DNA of 64,000 bases from Halomonas cerina (GCF_014192215.1 NZ_JACHXP010000016.1:1-64000); one strand, 5' to 3'. Shown: positions 1 through 11,749, counted from the stretch's first letter. Numbers and translations are program-made. The notes: generated by a model from the sequence alone, not told the origin.

Positions 1-177
1 CGTAGCGTTTCGAAAAACCTCAAGCAGAACAAGCCCTTCTGCCACTCATCACCGCCTGCAACGTAGCCCGTCGCCGGCAGCGGATGCGTACTTTACGGAT
101 TATCCGCGGGCCACGCAAGCCCTGCGGGGAAAAAGTTTCCGGCGAAGATCGAAGGCATGATATCTCGGCGTCAGGCA

Positions 178-1014
178 TCAGCTATGGGACGGGGTATGGC
201 GGAGCTTGCGCATCATCGCCAGCAGTGGCCCCGAGCTCACATAGCTACCGAACAGCAACAGCAGCATCACCGAGGGTTCGATGGAGATCACCACAAAGCC
301 GAGCACGATTGCCAGCAAGACCACGAAGGGCACCGGTCCCTTGAGGTCCAGGTCCTTGAAGCTGTAATAGCGGATATTGCTGACCATCAGGATTCCCGTC
401 ACCCCCACCACCAGGAGCATCAGCAGCTTGAAGCCGAAGGCCTCGGCATCGAAATTGTGGAAGGTCCAGACACACGCGGCCACCAGAGCCGCCGCGGAGG
501 GACTCGGCAGACCGATGAACCACTTCTTGTCGACGCTGCCGATCTGCACATTGAAGCGGGCCAGGCGCAGGGCGGCGCAGGCGACATAGAGGAAGGCCAC
601 CACCCAGCCGGTCTTGCCGACATCCTGGAGGATCCAGGTGAAGGCCACCAGCGCCGGCGCCATGCCGAAGGAGATCATGTCGGCAAGGCTGTCGTACTCC
701 GCCCCGAATGCACTCTGGGTATTGGTCAGGCGTGCCACGCGACCGTCCACGCCATCGAGGACCATAGCGATGAAGATGGCCACCGAGGCTGCGGTGAAGT
801 CACCGTTGATGCCGGCCACCACAGCGAAGAAACCGGAGAACAGCGCCGAGGTGGTAAACAGGTTGGGCAGCAGATAGACGCCCTTTCGTCGCACCTTCTT
901 GCCGCCTTCCTCGGCCTCCTCGATCACCTCCGACTCGCGCAGGAAGCTCGAGGCCAGATCGTCATCACCCGACCGGGACGGCTCGCGTTCATTGTTGCTG
1001 GGGTCCTGGCTCAT
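178..1014 (-). CDS. pssA: CDP-diacylglycerol--serine O-phosphatidyltransferase
   Basis: The product transfers serine onto CDP-diacylglycerol to make phosphatidylserine, the precursor of phosphatidylethanolamine, at the inner membrane. The 278-residue protein has a charged N-terminus of about 45 residues followed by several hydrophobic segments. It carries the CDP-alcohol phosphatidyltransferase signature DGVDGRVAR then GAEYDSLAD at about residues 87-110, so it is the integral membrane type and not the phospholipase-D-like E. coli type. The ATG at 1014 has AGGA four bases upstream. It lies downstream of ilvC on the same strand, a pssA-ilvC order I recall from Pseudomonas. Positions 1-177 beyond its stop hold nothing I can support. 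Confidence 0.93.
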   Translation of the reverse strand: MSQDPSNNEREPSRSGDDDLASSFLRESEVIEEAEEGGKKVRRKGVYLLPNLFTTSALFSGFFAVVAGINGDFTAASVAIFIAMVLDGVDGRVARLTNTQSAFGAEYDSLADMISFGMAPALVAFTWILQDVGKTGWVVAFLYVACAALRLARFNVQIGSVDKKWFIGLPSPSAAALVAACVWTFHNFDAEAFGFKLLMLLVVGVTGILMVSNIRYYSFKDLDLKGPVPFVVLLAIVLGFVVISIEPSVMLLLLFGSYVSSGPLLAMMRKLRHTPSHS

Positions 1015-1105
1015 CAGTCCTGTCCGTTGCGGCTTGTCGTCGGCCCCATTCTACACACACAGCAGCGCTTGGCTCATCGTGATGACACCCCTATCCTGAA
1101 ACGTG

Positions 1106-1133
1106 ACGAGGGCACGGATGCCCGTGCCCTCGT
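1106..1133 (-). terminator. Hairpin between ilvC and pssA
   Basis: A perfect 12-bp stem (ACGAGGGCACGG and its complement) closes on an ATGC loop just downstream of ilvC. On the minus strand it is followed only by a short T-rich stretch, so it could be a weak intrinsic terminator or an mRNA-stabilising hairpin ahead of pssA. Confidence 0.5.
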
Positions 1134-1160
1134 GCAAACTACCGGAACCGTTCCCTCGGA

Positions 1161-2219
<1,059 letters not shown>

Positions 2220-2306
2220 TCAGCGTTGATGGCCACCCGCGCCGTCTGGTGCGGCGCTGGGATCCGTTAAAGCCGATGACGTCACTTTACGCCAGCCCTC
2301 TGCGTT

Positions 2307-2350
2307 GCGTAAAACGCGATATTTGCAATACCACATCCCGGAATGTGCAA
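2307..2350. promoter_or_regulatory. Candidate IlvY operator region between ilvC and ilvY
   Basis: A short dyad GCGT-AAA-ACGC lies at 2307-2317. It is followed by TTGCA at 2323-2327 and its inverted copy TGCAA at 2346-2350; both lie in TGCAATAC direct repeats. Such spaced half-sites in the divergent ilvC/ilvY gap fit a LysR-type regulator binding as a tetramer. The sites are seen directly. The assignment to IlvY is inferred from gene order. Confidence 0.5.
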
Positions 2351-2361
2351 TACTTGCCCCC

Positions 2362-3255
2362 ATGGACATGCGCCCCCTCAAGCACTTCCTCGCGCTGGCC
2401 GAGACCCTGCACTTCGGCCGCGCCAGCGAGGCCTGTCACGTCAGCCCCTCGACGCTTTCCCGTTCGATCCGCCAGTTGGAGGAGAGCCTGGGTGGCGTGC
2501 GGCTCTTCGAGCGGGACAATCGCCATGTGGTGCTGACCCGACAGGGCCACACCTTCCAGACCTGGGCCCGGGATACCCTGGAGCAGTGGGAACAGTTGCG
2601 CCAATCGCTGATGAGCGAGGCCCGCACCCTGACCGGCGAGATCAGCATCTACTGCTCGGTGACCGCCAGCTACAGCTTCCTCTACGATCTGCTCAGCGCG
2701 TTCCGCTCCCGTTACCCGGGCATCGAGCTCAAGCTGCATACCGGCGACCCGGCCCAGTCCATGCCCCGGGTGTTGGCCGGCAGCGAGGACATGGCGATCA
2801 CCTCCCGGCCCCGCCAGCTGCCCGAGGCCTTGGCCTTCAAGTCGCTGACCCGCTCGCCGCTGGTCTTTATCGCCCCGCGGAATGGTGCGCCCTGGATTCC
2901 TCCCGCCCCCGAGAGCCCCAGCACCGCCCAGTGGCAGGCAGTCCCCATGGTGCTCTCCGAAGCGGGGCTGTCCCGGGAGGTCAGCGATACCTGGTTCAAG
3001 GCACTGGGCGTGACGCCGCGTATCTATGCCCAGGTCGCCGGCCATGAGGCCATCGTCAGCATGGTTGGCTTGGGCTTCGGAGTCGGCGTGGTGCCGAAGA
3101 TCGTGCTCGATACCAGCCCGCTCTCGGAACGGGTCCGCATCCTGCCGGTCAAGCCCGAGCTGCCCCACTACGACGTGGGGCTGTGCGTGCTCAATCGCCG
3201 CCGGAAGAGCCCACTGATCGCCGCCCTGTGGGACGAGGTCGAGGAGCGCGGGTGA
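2362..3255 (+). CDS. ilvY: LysR-family regulator of ilvC
   Basis: This is the transcriptional activator of ilvC, expected to respond to acetolactate or acetohydroxybutyrate. The chosen ATG begins MDMRPLKHFLALAE, the normal IlvY N-terminus, and gives 297 residues, which matches the family. An in-frame start 57 bases upstream would add residues that the family lacks and would overlap the operator. The winged helix-turn-helix spans about residues 1-60 with VSPSTLSRSIRQLE as the recognition region. The rest is a LysR substrate-binding domain. It is convergent with ilvIH and separated from it by a short hairpin. Confidence 0.92.
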   Translation: MDMRPLKHFLALAETLHFGRASEACHVSPSTLSRSIRQLEESLGGVRLFERDNRHVVLTRQGHTFQTWARDTLEQWEQLRQSLMSEARTLTGEISIYCSVTASYSFLYDLLSAFRSRYPGIELKLHTGDPAQSMPRVLAGSEDMAITSRPRQLPEALAFKSLTRSPLVFIAPRNGAPWIPPAPESPSTAQWQAVPMVLSEAGLSREVSDTWFKALGVTPRIYAQVAGHEAIVSMVGLGFGVGVVPKIVLDTSPLSERVRILPVKPELPHYDVGLCVLNRRRKSPLIAALWDEVEERG

Positions 3256-3264
3256 GCGGCCACG

Positions 3265-3286
3265 AAAAAACCGCCCCGAAGGGCGG
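3265..3286 (-). terminator. Intrinsic terminator of ilvIH
   Basis: The stem CCGCCC/GGGCGG closes on a short CGAA loop. Six A residues on the plus strand (3265-3270) become a T6 tail for transcripts coming from ilvH on the minus strand. On the plus strand the tail after ilvY is weaker. Confidence 0.75.
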
Positions 3287-3312
3287 CCTTTGCAGTCGGG
3301 AGATGGGCAAAC

Positions 3313-3804
3313 TTACAGGGAAAGGACTTTATCTCCCCGGGCGATCCCCGACACCCCGGTGCGCGCCACCTCGAGCACCCCCACCGGCGCCATGGCCTGG
3401 AGGAAGGCGTCTAGCTTGGCGGCATCGCCGGTGATCTGCACCGTGTAGAGGCTCGGCGTCACGTCCACCACCTGGGCGCGGAAGATGTCCACCGTGCGCT
3501 TGACCTCGTCACGAGCCGCCCCCAGCGCCTTGACCTTGACCAGCATCAGCTCACGCTCGATGTGGTTGCCCTCGGTGAGATCCACCAGCTTGACCACGTC
3601 GATCAGCTTGTTGAGGTGCTTGGTGATCTGCTCGATCACCCGGTCGTCGCCCACGGTGGTCACGGTCAGCCGCGACAGGGTCTCGTCGTCGGTGGGCGCC
3701 ACGTTCAGCGTCTCGATGTTGAAGTTACGCTGGGAGAACAGTCCCACCACGCGCGACAGGGCACCCGGTTCGTTTTCCATCAGAATCGAGATGATATGGC
3801 GCAT
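3313..3804 (-). CDS. ilvH: Acetolactate synthase III, small regulatory subunit
   Basis: This is the regulatory subunit that raises the activity of the large subunit and confers valine feedback inhibition. The 163-residue length equals that of E. coli IlvH. The N-terminal ACT domain (residues about 3-78) starts RHIISILMENEPGALSRV and contains the glycine-turn region that binds valine. A C-terminal regulatory domain follows. Its ATG overlaps the TGA of ilvI by one base (TGATG), so translation is probably coupled. Confidence 0.96.
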   Translation of the reverse strand: MRHIISILMENEPGALSRVVGLFSQRNFNIETLNVAPTDDETLSRLTVTTVGDDRVIEQITKHLNKLIDVVKLVDLTEGNHIERELMLVKVKALGAARDEVKRTVDIFRAQVVDVTPSLYTVQITGDAAKLDAFLQAMAPVGVLEVARTGVSGIARGDKVLSL

Positions 3805-5528
3805 CAGGTCCGCTCCGTCTTGGAAAGCAGCATGTCACGCATGGAGCCCAGGGGCACCTGCATCGGATAGACGTGCTCGTGCGGGTCGACGAGAACATCG
3901 AGGAAGATCAGCTCATGCTTGTCGGCAAAGGTACGCTCCAGTGCCGGCTCGAGCTCCTCGAGGGTCTCCACCCGCAGCGCGGTAAAGCCATACGACTCGA
4001 TCAGTTTCTGGAAATCGGGTAGCGACTCCATGTAGGAATGCGCGTGCCGAGACTTATAGTTGAGGTCCTGCCACTGGCGCACCATGCCCAGCGAGGCATT
4101 GTTGAGGTTGACGATCTTCACGCCGCCACCGAACTGCTTACAGGTCGACAGCTCCTGCATCATCATCTGGAAGCTGCCCTCGCCGGTCACGCAGATCACC
4201 TGCTCGTCCGGGAAGTGCTGCTTGATGCCCATGGCCGCCGGGAAGCCGAAGCCCATGGTGCCGAGCCCCCCGGAGGTGATGAAGCGGTTGGGCTTGTCGA
4301 ACTTGTAGTACTGGGCCGCGAACATCTGGTGCTGGCCCACATCGGTGGTCACGTAGGCCTCGCCGCGCGTCACCCGGCACAAGGCCTCGATGACCTCCTG
4401 GGGCTTGATCGGCTCGCCGGGACGGGACGGCTCGTAGAGCTTGCCGCGGCGCGTCTCGCGCCAGCCGTCGATGGTCTTCCACCACTCGGCCAGCGCCTCG
4501 GGATTGGCGATCTCCTTGCCCTGCACGAGGCTGATCATCTCGTCGATCACGCTCGCCGCCGGCCCCACGATCGGCACATCGGCGCGTACCGTCTTGGAGA
4601 CGGAGCTCGGGTCGATGTCCACATGGATGATCTTGGCCGTGGGGCAGAACTTCGAGGTATTGTTGGTCACCCGGTCGTCGAAGCGCGCGCCGATGGCGAT
4701 GATCAGGTCGGCATGGTGCATGGCCATGTTCGACTCATAGGAGCCGTGCATGCCCAGCCAGCCCAGCGACTGAGCATCGCTCTGTGGATAGGCGCCGATG
4801 CCCATCAGGGTGGTGGTGATCGGGAAGCCCAGCCGCTTGACCAGATCGGTCAGGCCTTCGCAGGCTCGCCCGGTGACCACGCCGCCACCGGTGTAGAACA
4901 CCGGACGACGCGCCTTGAGCATCAGCTCCACGGCCTTCTTGATCTGGCCGGTATGGCCGCGGGCCACGGGGTTGTACGAGCGCATCCTGACCTTCTTCGG
5001 GTAGACGTACTCGTAGCGCTCGGTAGGCGCCGTCATGTCCTTGGGAATGTCCACCACCACCGGGCCGGGGCGGCCGGTGGCGGCCAGGTAGTAGGCCTTC
5101 TTGAGGACTTCCGGAATCTCGCTGGGGTGACGGATCGAGAAGCTGTGCTTCACGATCGGCCGGGTCACGCCGATGATATCGGTCTCCTGGAAGGCGTCGT
5201 CGCCGATCAAGTGGCTCATCACCTGGCCGCACAGCACTACCATGGGAATCGAGTCCATGTAGGCGGTGGCGATGCCGGTGACCGCATTGGTGGCCCCGGG
5301 GCCGGAGGTCACCAGCACCGTGCCCGGCTTGCCGGAAGCCCGGGCATAGCCATCGGCCGCATGGGTGGCGGCCTGTTCGTGGCGGACCAGGATGTGCTTG
5401 ACCTTGTCCTGGCGGAACAGGGCGTCGTAGATATGCAGCGCCGCCCCACCGGGATAGCCATAGATGTATTCGACGCCCTCGTCCTGAAGGAAGCGGGCGA
5501 TCATGTCCGCGCCGGAAAGCAATTCCAC
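3804..5528 (-). CDS. ilvI: Acetolactate synthase III, large catalytic subunit
   Basis: The thiamine-diphosphate enzyme condenses two pyruvates, or pyruvate and 2-oxobutyrate, in the first committed step of branched-chain amino acid synthesis. The frame is open further upstream, but the family N-terminus (ELLSGADMIARFL) and a GGAG eight bases upstream point to the GTG at 5528. This gives 574 residues, the same as E. coli IlvI. The pyrimidine-binding domain is N-terminal with the catalytic Glu near residue 47. The FAD-binding central domain follows. The TDP/Mg motif reads GEGS...NLNN near residue 440, with Glu where E. coli has Asp. A sigma70-type promoter lies about 300 bases upstream. Confidence 0.95.
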   Translation of the reverse strand: MELLSGADMIARFLQDEGVEYIYGYPGGAALHIYDALFRQDKVKHILVRHEQAATHAADGYARASGKPGTVLVTSGPGATNAVTGIATAYMDSIPMVVLCGQVMSHLIGDDAFQETDIIGVTRPIVKHSFSIRHPSEIPEVLKKAYYLAATGRPGPVVVDIPKDMTAPTERYEYVYPKKVRMRSYNPVARGHTGQIKKAVELMLKARRPVFYTGGGVVTGRACEGLTDLVKRLGFPITTTLMGIGAYPQSDAQSLGWLGMHGSYESNMAMHHADLIIAIGARFDDRVTNNTSKFCPTAKIIHVDIDPSSVSKTVRADVPIVGPAASVIDEMISLVQGKEIANPEALAEWWKTIDGWRETRRGKLYEPSRPGEPIKPQEVIEALCRVTRGEAYVTTDVGQHQMFAAQYYKFDKPNRFITSGGLGTMGFGFPAAMGIKQHFPDEQVICVTGEGSFQMMMQELSTCKQFGGGVKIVNLNNASLGMVRQWQDLNYKSRHAHSYMESLPDFQKLIESYGFTALRVETLEELEPALERTFADKHELIFLDVLVDPHEHVYPMQVPLGSMRDMLLSKTERT

Positions 5529-5826
5529 AGATGTTTCTCCCCTGAAGGTCTCGAGTGCGATCCGTGTCCTTAGTGCGGAACACGGGGTCGAGTGCGACGG
5601 TATGCCGCTGCCGACATTGCCGGCACCTGATGCCAAACCCTGGCAAATAGCCCTGTTGGGGCCTGCACTCTCATCACGGCGGTTCACCGCGTCGGGGCGT
5701 TGGCCAGGCCGAGCGGTTGGCTCGGGCCCGGAAGTCCTTGGGCGGGTAGAGGCGCTCGGCCTACCCTTCGCACGGGGTTGGGGGGTTGCCCGCTGGTGTC
5801 CGTGCCCACGATCAGGAACGCTCAAG

Positions 5827-5853
5827 ATTCTATTAGCATCGCGGAAGTGTCAA
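5827..5853 (-). promoter_or_regulatory. Sigma70-type promoter for ilvIH
   Basis: On the minus strand a perfect -35 (TTGACA, 5853-5848) and a -10 TAGAAT (5832-5827) are separated by 15 bp, shorter than the usual 17. Transcription would start near 5820 and leave a leader of about 290 nt before the ilvI GTG. I found no Leu/Val/Ile-rich leader peptide in it. Confidence 0.55.
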
Positions 5854-5911
5854 CCGCGCCCCGCCAAGATCTGACACGGCCCCGGTATACAGGCCCCGGA
5901 CGGAAGCCCGC

Positions 5912-5943
5912 AAAAAGCCCGCCGGGCAGGAAGCCGGGCGGGC
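5912..5943 (-). terminator. Intrinsic terminator downstream of clpB
   Basis: The stem GCCCGCC/GGCGGGC is followed on the minus strand by T5 (plus-strand A run 5912-5916). It lies about 90 bases past the clpB stop and just ahead of the ilvIH promoter, so it separates the two units. Confidence 0.75.
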
Positions 5944-5980
5944 AAGGGGGTTACAGGACGCAACCTGATGAGAAGTGTAG

Positions 5981-6014
5981 TACGTCGCCGACCGGTTACC
6001 CGGTCGGCGATGTA
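5981..6014. other. Long perfect-stem hairpin just after clpB
   Basis: An 11-bp perfect stem (TCGCCGACCGG and its complement) closes on TTAC and extends to 15 bp with one G-T pair, starting 16 bases past the clpB stop. It has no T run, so it looks like a 3' stabilising hairpin that precedes the true terminator at 5912-5943. The rest of the 5529-6029 gap holds only these hairpins and the ilvIH promoter and leader. Confidence 0.5.
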
Positions 6015-6029
6015 ACGAATTGTGCCCCG

Positions 6030-8609
<2,580 letters not shown>

Positions 8610-8683
8610 ACGCTTTCCTCCGTCGGGGGAGACGGCGCGATTCGGACGCACCGCCTGTCCCGGTGTCATGGGTCTTGACAACC

Positions 8684-8713
8684 TAAGTGGCGTCAGGATG
8701 GCCGGCTTTCAAG
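8684..8713 (-). promoter_or_regulatory. Sigma32 (heat-shock) promoter of clpB
   Basis: On the minus strand the -35 CTTGAAA (8713-8707) is a perfect match to the sigma32 consensus. A 14-bp spacer leads to CGCCACTTA (8692-8684), which matches the CCCCATNTA -10 in all but two positions. The expected start is near 8677, giving an untranslated leader of about 70 nt. Confidence 0.7.
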
Positions 8714-8760
8714 GCGCCAGCCACCGGAAAGCGAAGCGGGTTGATATGGGTCAAGGGTGC

Positions 8761-8837
8761 GGGCTGCGGGCTGCGGGCTGCGGGCTGCGGGCTGCGGGCT
8801 GCGGGCTGCGGGCTGCGGGCTGCGGGCTGCGGGCTGC
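8761..8837. repeat. Tandem heptamer array, GGGCTGC x 11
   Basis: Eleven uninterrupted perfect copies of a 7-bp unit, preceded by a one-base-shorter variant GGGTGC. It lies 59 bases downstream of the pgeF stop and about 48 bases upstream of the clpB -35 element. On the pgeF mRNA strand the unit reads GCAGCCC. A 7-bp unit is not a multiple of three, and no gene spans it. Confidence 0.98.
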
Positions 8838-8896
8838 AATCTCTGACGCTGCCAGTCCCCGTCAACTGCCCGAAGCTCGAAGCCCGTGGCCCGTTG

Positions 8897-9652
8897 CTAC
8901 CTGAGCCAGATCACGCTGGCCATGCGACCGGTGACGCCGTCATCGCGACGGTAGGAGTAGAAGCGGGACTCGCAGGCGGTGCAGAAGTGCCCACCGCTGA
9001 TGTGGGCCACCCCGAGGCGTTCCAGGCGCAGGCGTGCCAGCTTGTAGAGGTCGGCCATGAAGTGGCCCAGACGGTAGGGGCTGGGCTCGAAGGCGCCGAG
9101 GGACTCCGGGTGCACCGCGACGAAGGCCTGACGCACCTCCGGGCCCACCTCGAACTGGGCATTGGAGATGGCGGGGCCGAGCCAGGCCATCAACTCCTCG
9201 GCGGGAATGCCCAGGGCCGCCACCGTCGCCTCGAGCACGCCGCCGGCCAGCCCACGCCAGCCGGCATGAGCCACTCCGATGCGCTCGCCGGCCCGGTCGC
9301 AGAAGAACACCGGCAGGCAATCGGCGGTCAGCACCACGCAGGCGTAGTCGCGCCCCGTGGCTACCGCAGCATCGGCCTCGGGCACCTGGCTCGAGAACTC
9401 CTGCTGCACCCGCGCCCCGTGCACCTGGTCCAGCCACAGCAGCGGACGGTCGTCGCCGATCATCTTGTGCAACTGCCGACGACAGAGCGCCACGTGGTAG
9501 GGATTGTCGTCCACATGCTCGGCAGGGTTGAAGGCGGCGAACTCCCCCTGGCTGGGACCGGTCTCGCGGGTGGTGACGAAGGCGCCCACGTTAGCGGGCG
9601 CCGGCCAGTCGGGCGTGATCAGGGTCGGGCGCAGTTCCAGGGCATCGCTCAT
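8897..9652 (-). CDS. pgeF: Peptidoglycan editing factor PgeF (YfiH, multicopper-oxidase-like fold)
   Basis: A member of the YfiH/DUF152 family, which removes wrongly incorporated amino acids from peptidoglycan precursors and in other members acts on purine nucleosides or phenolics. The 251-residue length is normal (E. coli 243). The metal-site residues are present: His in DQVHGARV, Cys in TADCLPVF and His in GVAHAGWRG. The ATG overlaps the rluD stop by four bases (ATGA), indicating a coupled rluD-pgeF unit as in many gammaproteobacteria. The exact physiological substrate here is inferred from E. coli. Confidence 0.93.
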   Translation of the reverse strand: MSDALELRPTLITPDWPAPANVGAFVTTRETGPSQGEFAAFNPAEHVDDNPYHVALCRRQLHKMIGDDRPLLWLDQVHGARVQQEFSSQVPEADAAVATGRDYACVVLTADCLPVFFCDRAGERIGVAHAGWRGLAGGVLEATVAALGIPAEELMAWLGPAISNAQFEVGPEVRQAFVAVHPESLGAFEPSPYRLGHFMADLYKLARLRLERLGVAHISGGHFCTACESRFYSYRRDDGVTGRMASVIWLR

Positions 9653-10608
9653 TGCATCGTCTCGGCGTCGTCGCGAAGGAAGTCGAGCAGCATCAGCAGG
9701 TCATCCGGCAGCGGCGCGCGGAAGACCATTTGCTCGCCGCTGCCCGGGTGCACGAAGGCTAGCTTGCGGGCATGCAGCGCCTGACGGGGAAACTCGCGCA
9801 GCACTTCCTTGAGGGGCTCGCCGGCGCCGCCCGGCAGCTTCAACCGCCCTCCGTAGACAGGATCACCGATCAGCGGGTAACGCAGGTGTGCCAGGTGCAC
9901 CCGGATCTGGTGGGTGCGACCGGTTTCCAGGCGACAGCGCACATGGGTATGGGCGCGAAAGCGCTCCACTACCCGGTAGTGGGTCACCGCGGGCTTGCCG
10001 GAGGCATTGACTGCCTGGCGCTTGCGGTCCTTCGGGTGGCGGCCGATGGGGGCGTCCACGGTACCGCCGGCGGTCATTACCCCGACCACCACGGCATCGT
10101 ACTCCCGGGACACGCTGCGCGCCTGGAGCTGCTCCACCAGGGTGGTCTGGGCCGCCAGGGTCTTGGCCACCACCATCAGGCCGCTGGTGTCCTTGTCCAG
10201 GCGGTGCACGATGCCGGCCCGGGGGATCGCCGCGAGCCCCGGGCAGTGATGCAGCAGGCCGTTGAGCAGCGTGCCGTCGGGATTGCCGGCGGCCGGGTGC
10301 ACCACCAGGCCGGGCGGCTTGTCGAGCACCAGCACCTCATCGTCTTCGAAGACGATGTCCAGCGGGATCTGTTCCGGCTCGAAGCGGGTGTCATCCTCGA
10401 TCTCGGCGGCAAGCGCCAGCGCCTCGCCCCCATAGACCTTATCCTTGGGTTTGGCGGGGCTGCCGTCGACGGTCAAGGCACCGTCCTTGATCCATCCCTT
10501 AAGACGCTCCCGGGAGAAGTCGGCGAAGAGTTCGGCGGCGGCCTGGTCGAGGCGCAGGCCGGCCATGCGCTCGGGAACGCGTTGCTGGGCTTCGAGGGTC
10601 TGGGACAT
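9649..10608 (-). CDS. rluD: 23S rRNA pseudouridine(1911/1915/1917) synthase
   Basis: It converts three uridines of 23S rRNA helix 69 to pseudouridine during 50S assembly. The chosen start MSQTLEAQQRVPE gives 319 residues (E. coli 326). An earlier in-frame ATG would add 20 residues without similarity. An S4 RNA-binding domain (about 13-75) precedes the RluA-family catalytic domain, whose Asp sits in GIVHRLDKDTSG near residue 138. It is divergent from bamD, an arrangement conserved in gammaproteobacteria. Confidence 0.95.
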   Translation of the reverse strand: MSQTLEAQQRVPERMAGLRLDQAAAELFADFSRERLKGWIKDGALTVDGSPAKPKDKVYGGEALALAAEIEDDTRFEPEQIPLDIVFEDDEVLVLDKPPGLVVHPAAGNPDGTLLNGLLHHCPGLAAIPRAGIVHRLDKDTSGLMVVAKTLAAQTTLVEQLQARSVSREYDAVVVGVMTAGGTVDAPIGRHPKDRKRQAVNASGKPAVTHYRVVERFRAHTHVRCRLETGRTHQIRVHLAHLRYPLIGDPVYGGRLKLPGGAGEPLKEVLREFPRQALHARKLAFVHPGSGEQMVFRAPLPDDLLMLLDFLRDDAETMQ

Positions 10609-10768
10609 GGGCTCGCGAATGGGTCCGTCTGCTTGGGTCTGCACCGCCCGCCGATGGCCCGGCGGCATGCGGCCGGATGACTGCGTTTCGCCGCGAGGTG
10701 CTTTATAGTGGGCGGATGTCGGCCGATTCTAGCACGGTCGCCCCGGGTTGTTTGACATGAGGATCACG

Positions 10769-11587
10769 ATGCACCTTATCAGCTCCCCCGCCCGCCTGGC
10801 CGCCCTGCTGCTGGCCGGCGCCCTGCTGGCCGGCTGTGCCAGCACTCCCGAGGACGAGGAAGCCGAGCTCGACGGCGTCGCCGAGCGCGAACTCTACGAG
10901 GAGGGGCGCGAGGCCCTGGAGGGTGGCCGCCTGACCACCGCCATCAACCGCCTCGAGGCCATCGATACCCGCTTTCCCTTCGGTGAACACGCCGAGCAGG
11001 CCCAGCTAGAGCTGATCTACGCCTACTACGAGACCGACGACTGGGAAGCCGCCCGGGCCGCCGCCAGCCGTTTCATCCGCCTGCACCCGGAGCACCCCCA
11101 GGTCGACTACGCCTACTACATGCGTGGCCTGGCCGCCTGGCAGGCCGGCCGCTTCAGCCTCGAAGGCCTGCGGCTGATCGATATCTCCAAGCGCGACCTG
11201 GGCGCCACTCGCGACGCCTACAGCGACTTCAGCGAGCTGGTCCAGCGGTTCCCTGACAGCCAGTACGCACCGGACGCCCGCCAGCGCATCGTCTACCTGC
11301 GCAACCTACTGGCCCGCCATGAGCTGCACGTGGCCGACTTCTACCTACGCAAAGGGGCCTACGTGGCCGCCGTGGAGCGCGGCCGCTGGGTGCTGGAGAA
11401 CTATCCCCAGTCCCAGGCCACCCGCGACGCCCTGGCGATGATGGTGGAGGGTTACCTGGGCCTCGACATGCGCGATCGTGCCCGCGAGACCCTGCGGGTG
11501 CTGATCGACAACGCCCCCGATCATGAGCGCCTGGACGGCCGCACCTTCAGGCCGCAGCACGTCGACGCCCGACCGGTCTCGGTCTGA
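10769..11587 (+). CDS. bamD: Outer membrane assembly lipoprotein BamD (ComL)
   Basis: This is an essential component of the BAM complex that inserts beta-barrel proteins into the outer membrane. A lipoprotein signal peptide ends in the lipobox LLAG-C near residue 22, placing the mature protein at the inner face of the outer membrane. About five TPR-like helical repeats follow. The ATG at 10769 has GAGGA five bases upstream. An in-frame ATG at 10757 would add four residues and cannot be excluded. The total of 272 residues is slightly long for the family (about 245) because of an extended acidic N-terminal linker. A tandem repeat begins three bases past the stop. Confidence 0.94.
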   Translation: MHLISSPARLAALLLAGALLAGCASTPEDEEAELDGVAERELYEEGREALEGGRLTTAINRLEAIDTRFPFGEHAEQAQLELIYAYYETDDWEAARAAASRFIRLHPEHPQVDYAYYMRGLAAWQAGRFSLEGLRLIDISKRDLGATRDAYSDFSELVQRFPDSQYAPDARQRIVYLRNLLARHELHVADFYLRKGAYVAAVERGRWVLENYPQSQATRDALAMMVEGYLGLDMRDRARETLRVLIDNAPDHERLDGRTFRPQHVDARPVSV

Positions 11588-11590
11588 GGC

Positions 11591-11674
11591 GAGCGCCGAG
11601 CGCCGAGCGCCGAGCGCCGAGCGCCGAGCGCCGAGCGCCGAGCGCCGAGCGCCGAGCGCCGAGCGCCGAGCGCC
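11591..11674. repeat. Tandem heptamer array, GAGCGCC x 12
   Basis: Twelve perfect copies of a 7-bp unit start three bases after the bamD stop codon and run up to a partial copy (GAGC). A strong hairpin follows at 11711. It will therefore be transcribed as the bamD 3' untranslated region. Confidence 0.98.
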
Positions 11675-11710
11675 GAGCAGTATGATGCCGAATTCGGATC
11701 TGGCGCCAAT

Positions 11711-11749
11711 GAGAAACCCCACCGGGTGTCGAGTCCGGTGGGGTTTCTC
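11711..11749 (+). terminator. Terminator of bamD
   Basis: A perfect 15-bp stem (GAGAAACCCCACCGG and its complement) has a 9-nt loop and a T-rich descending arm (TTTCTCG). It lies beyond the tandem repeat and before the toxin-antitoxin pair. It is symmetrical, so it could act in either direction. Confidence 0.7.

Noticed and set aside
4120..4200. Loss of the TDP motif Asp in IlvI (GEGS for GDGS)
   Set aside because: I recall the same substitution in Pseudomonas acetolactate synthases, and Glu can still coordinate the metal.
4038..5573. A 511-codon open frame antisense to ilvI
   Set aside because: Shadow of the strongly supported ilvI; same composition bias and no recognisable motif.
8761..8837. 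Possible CRISPR array
   Set aside because: The 7-bp units are contiguous with no spacers, and no cas genes are in the window.
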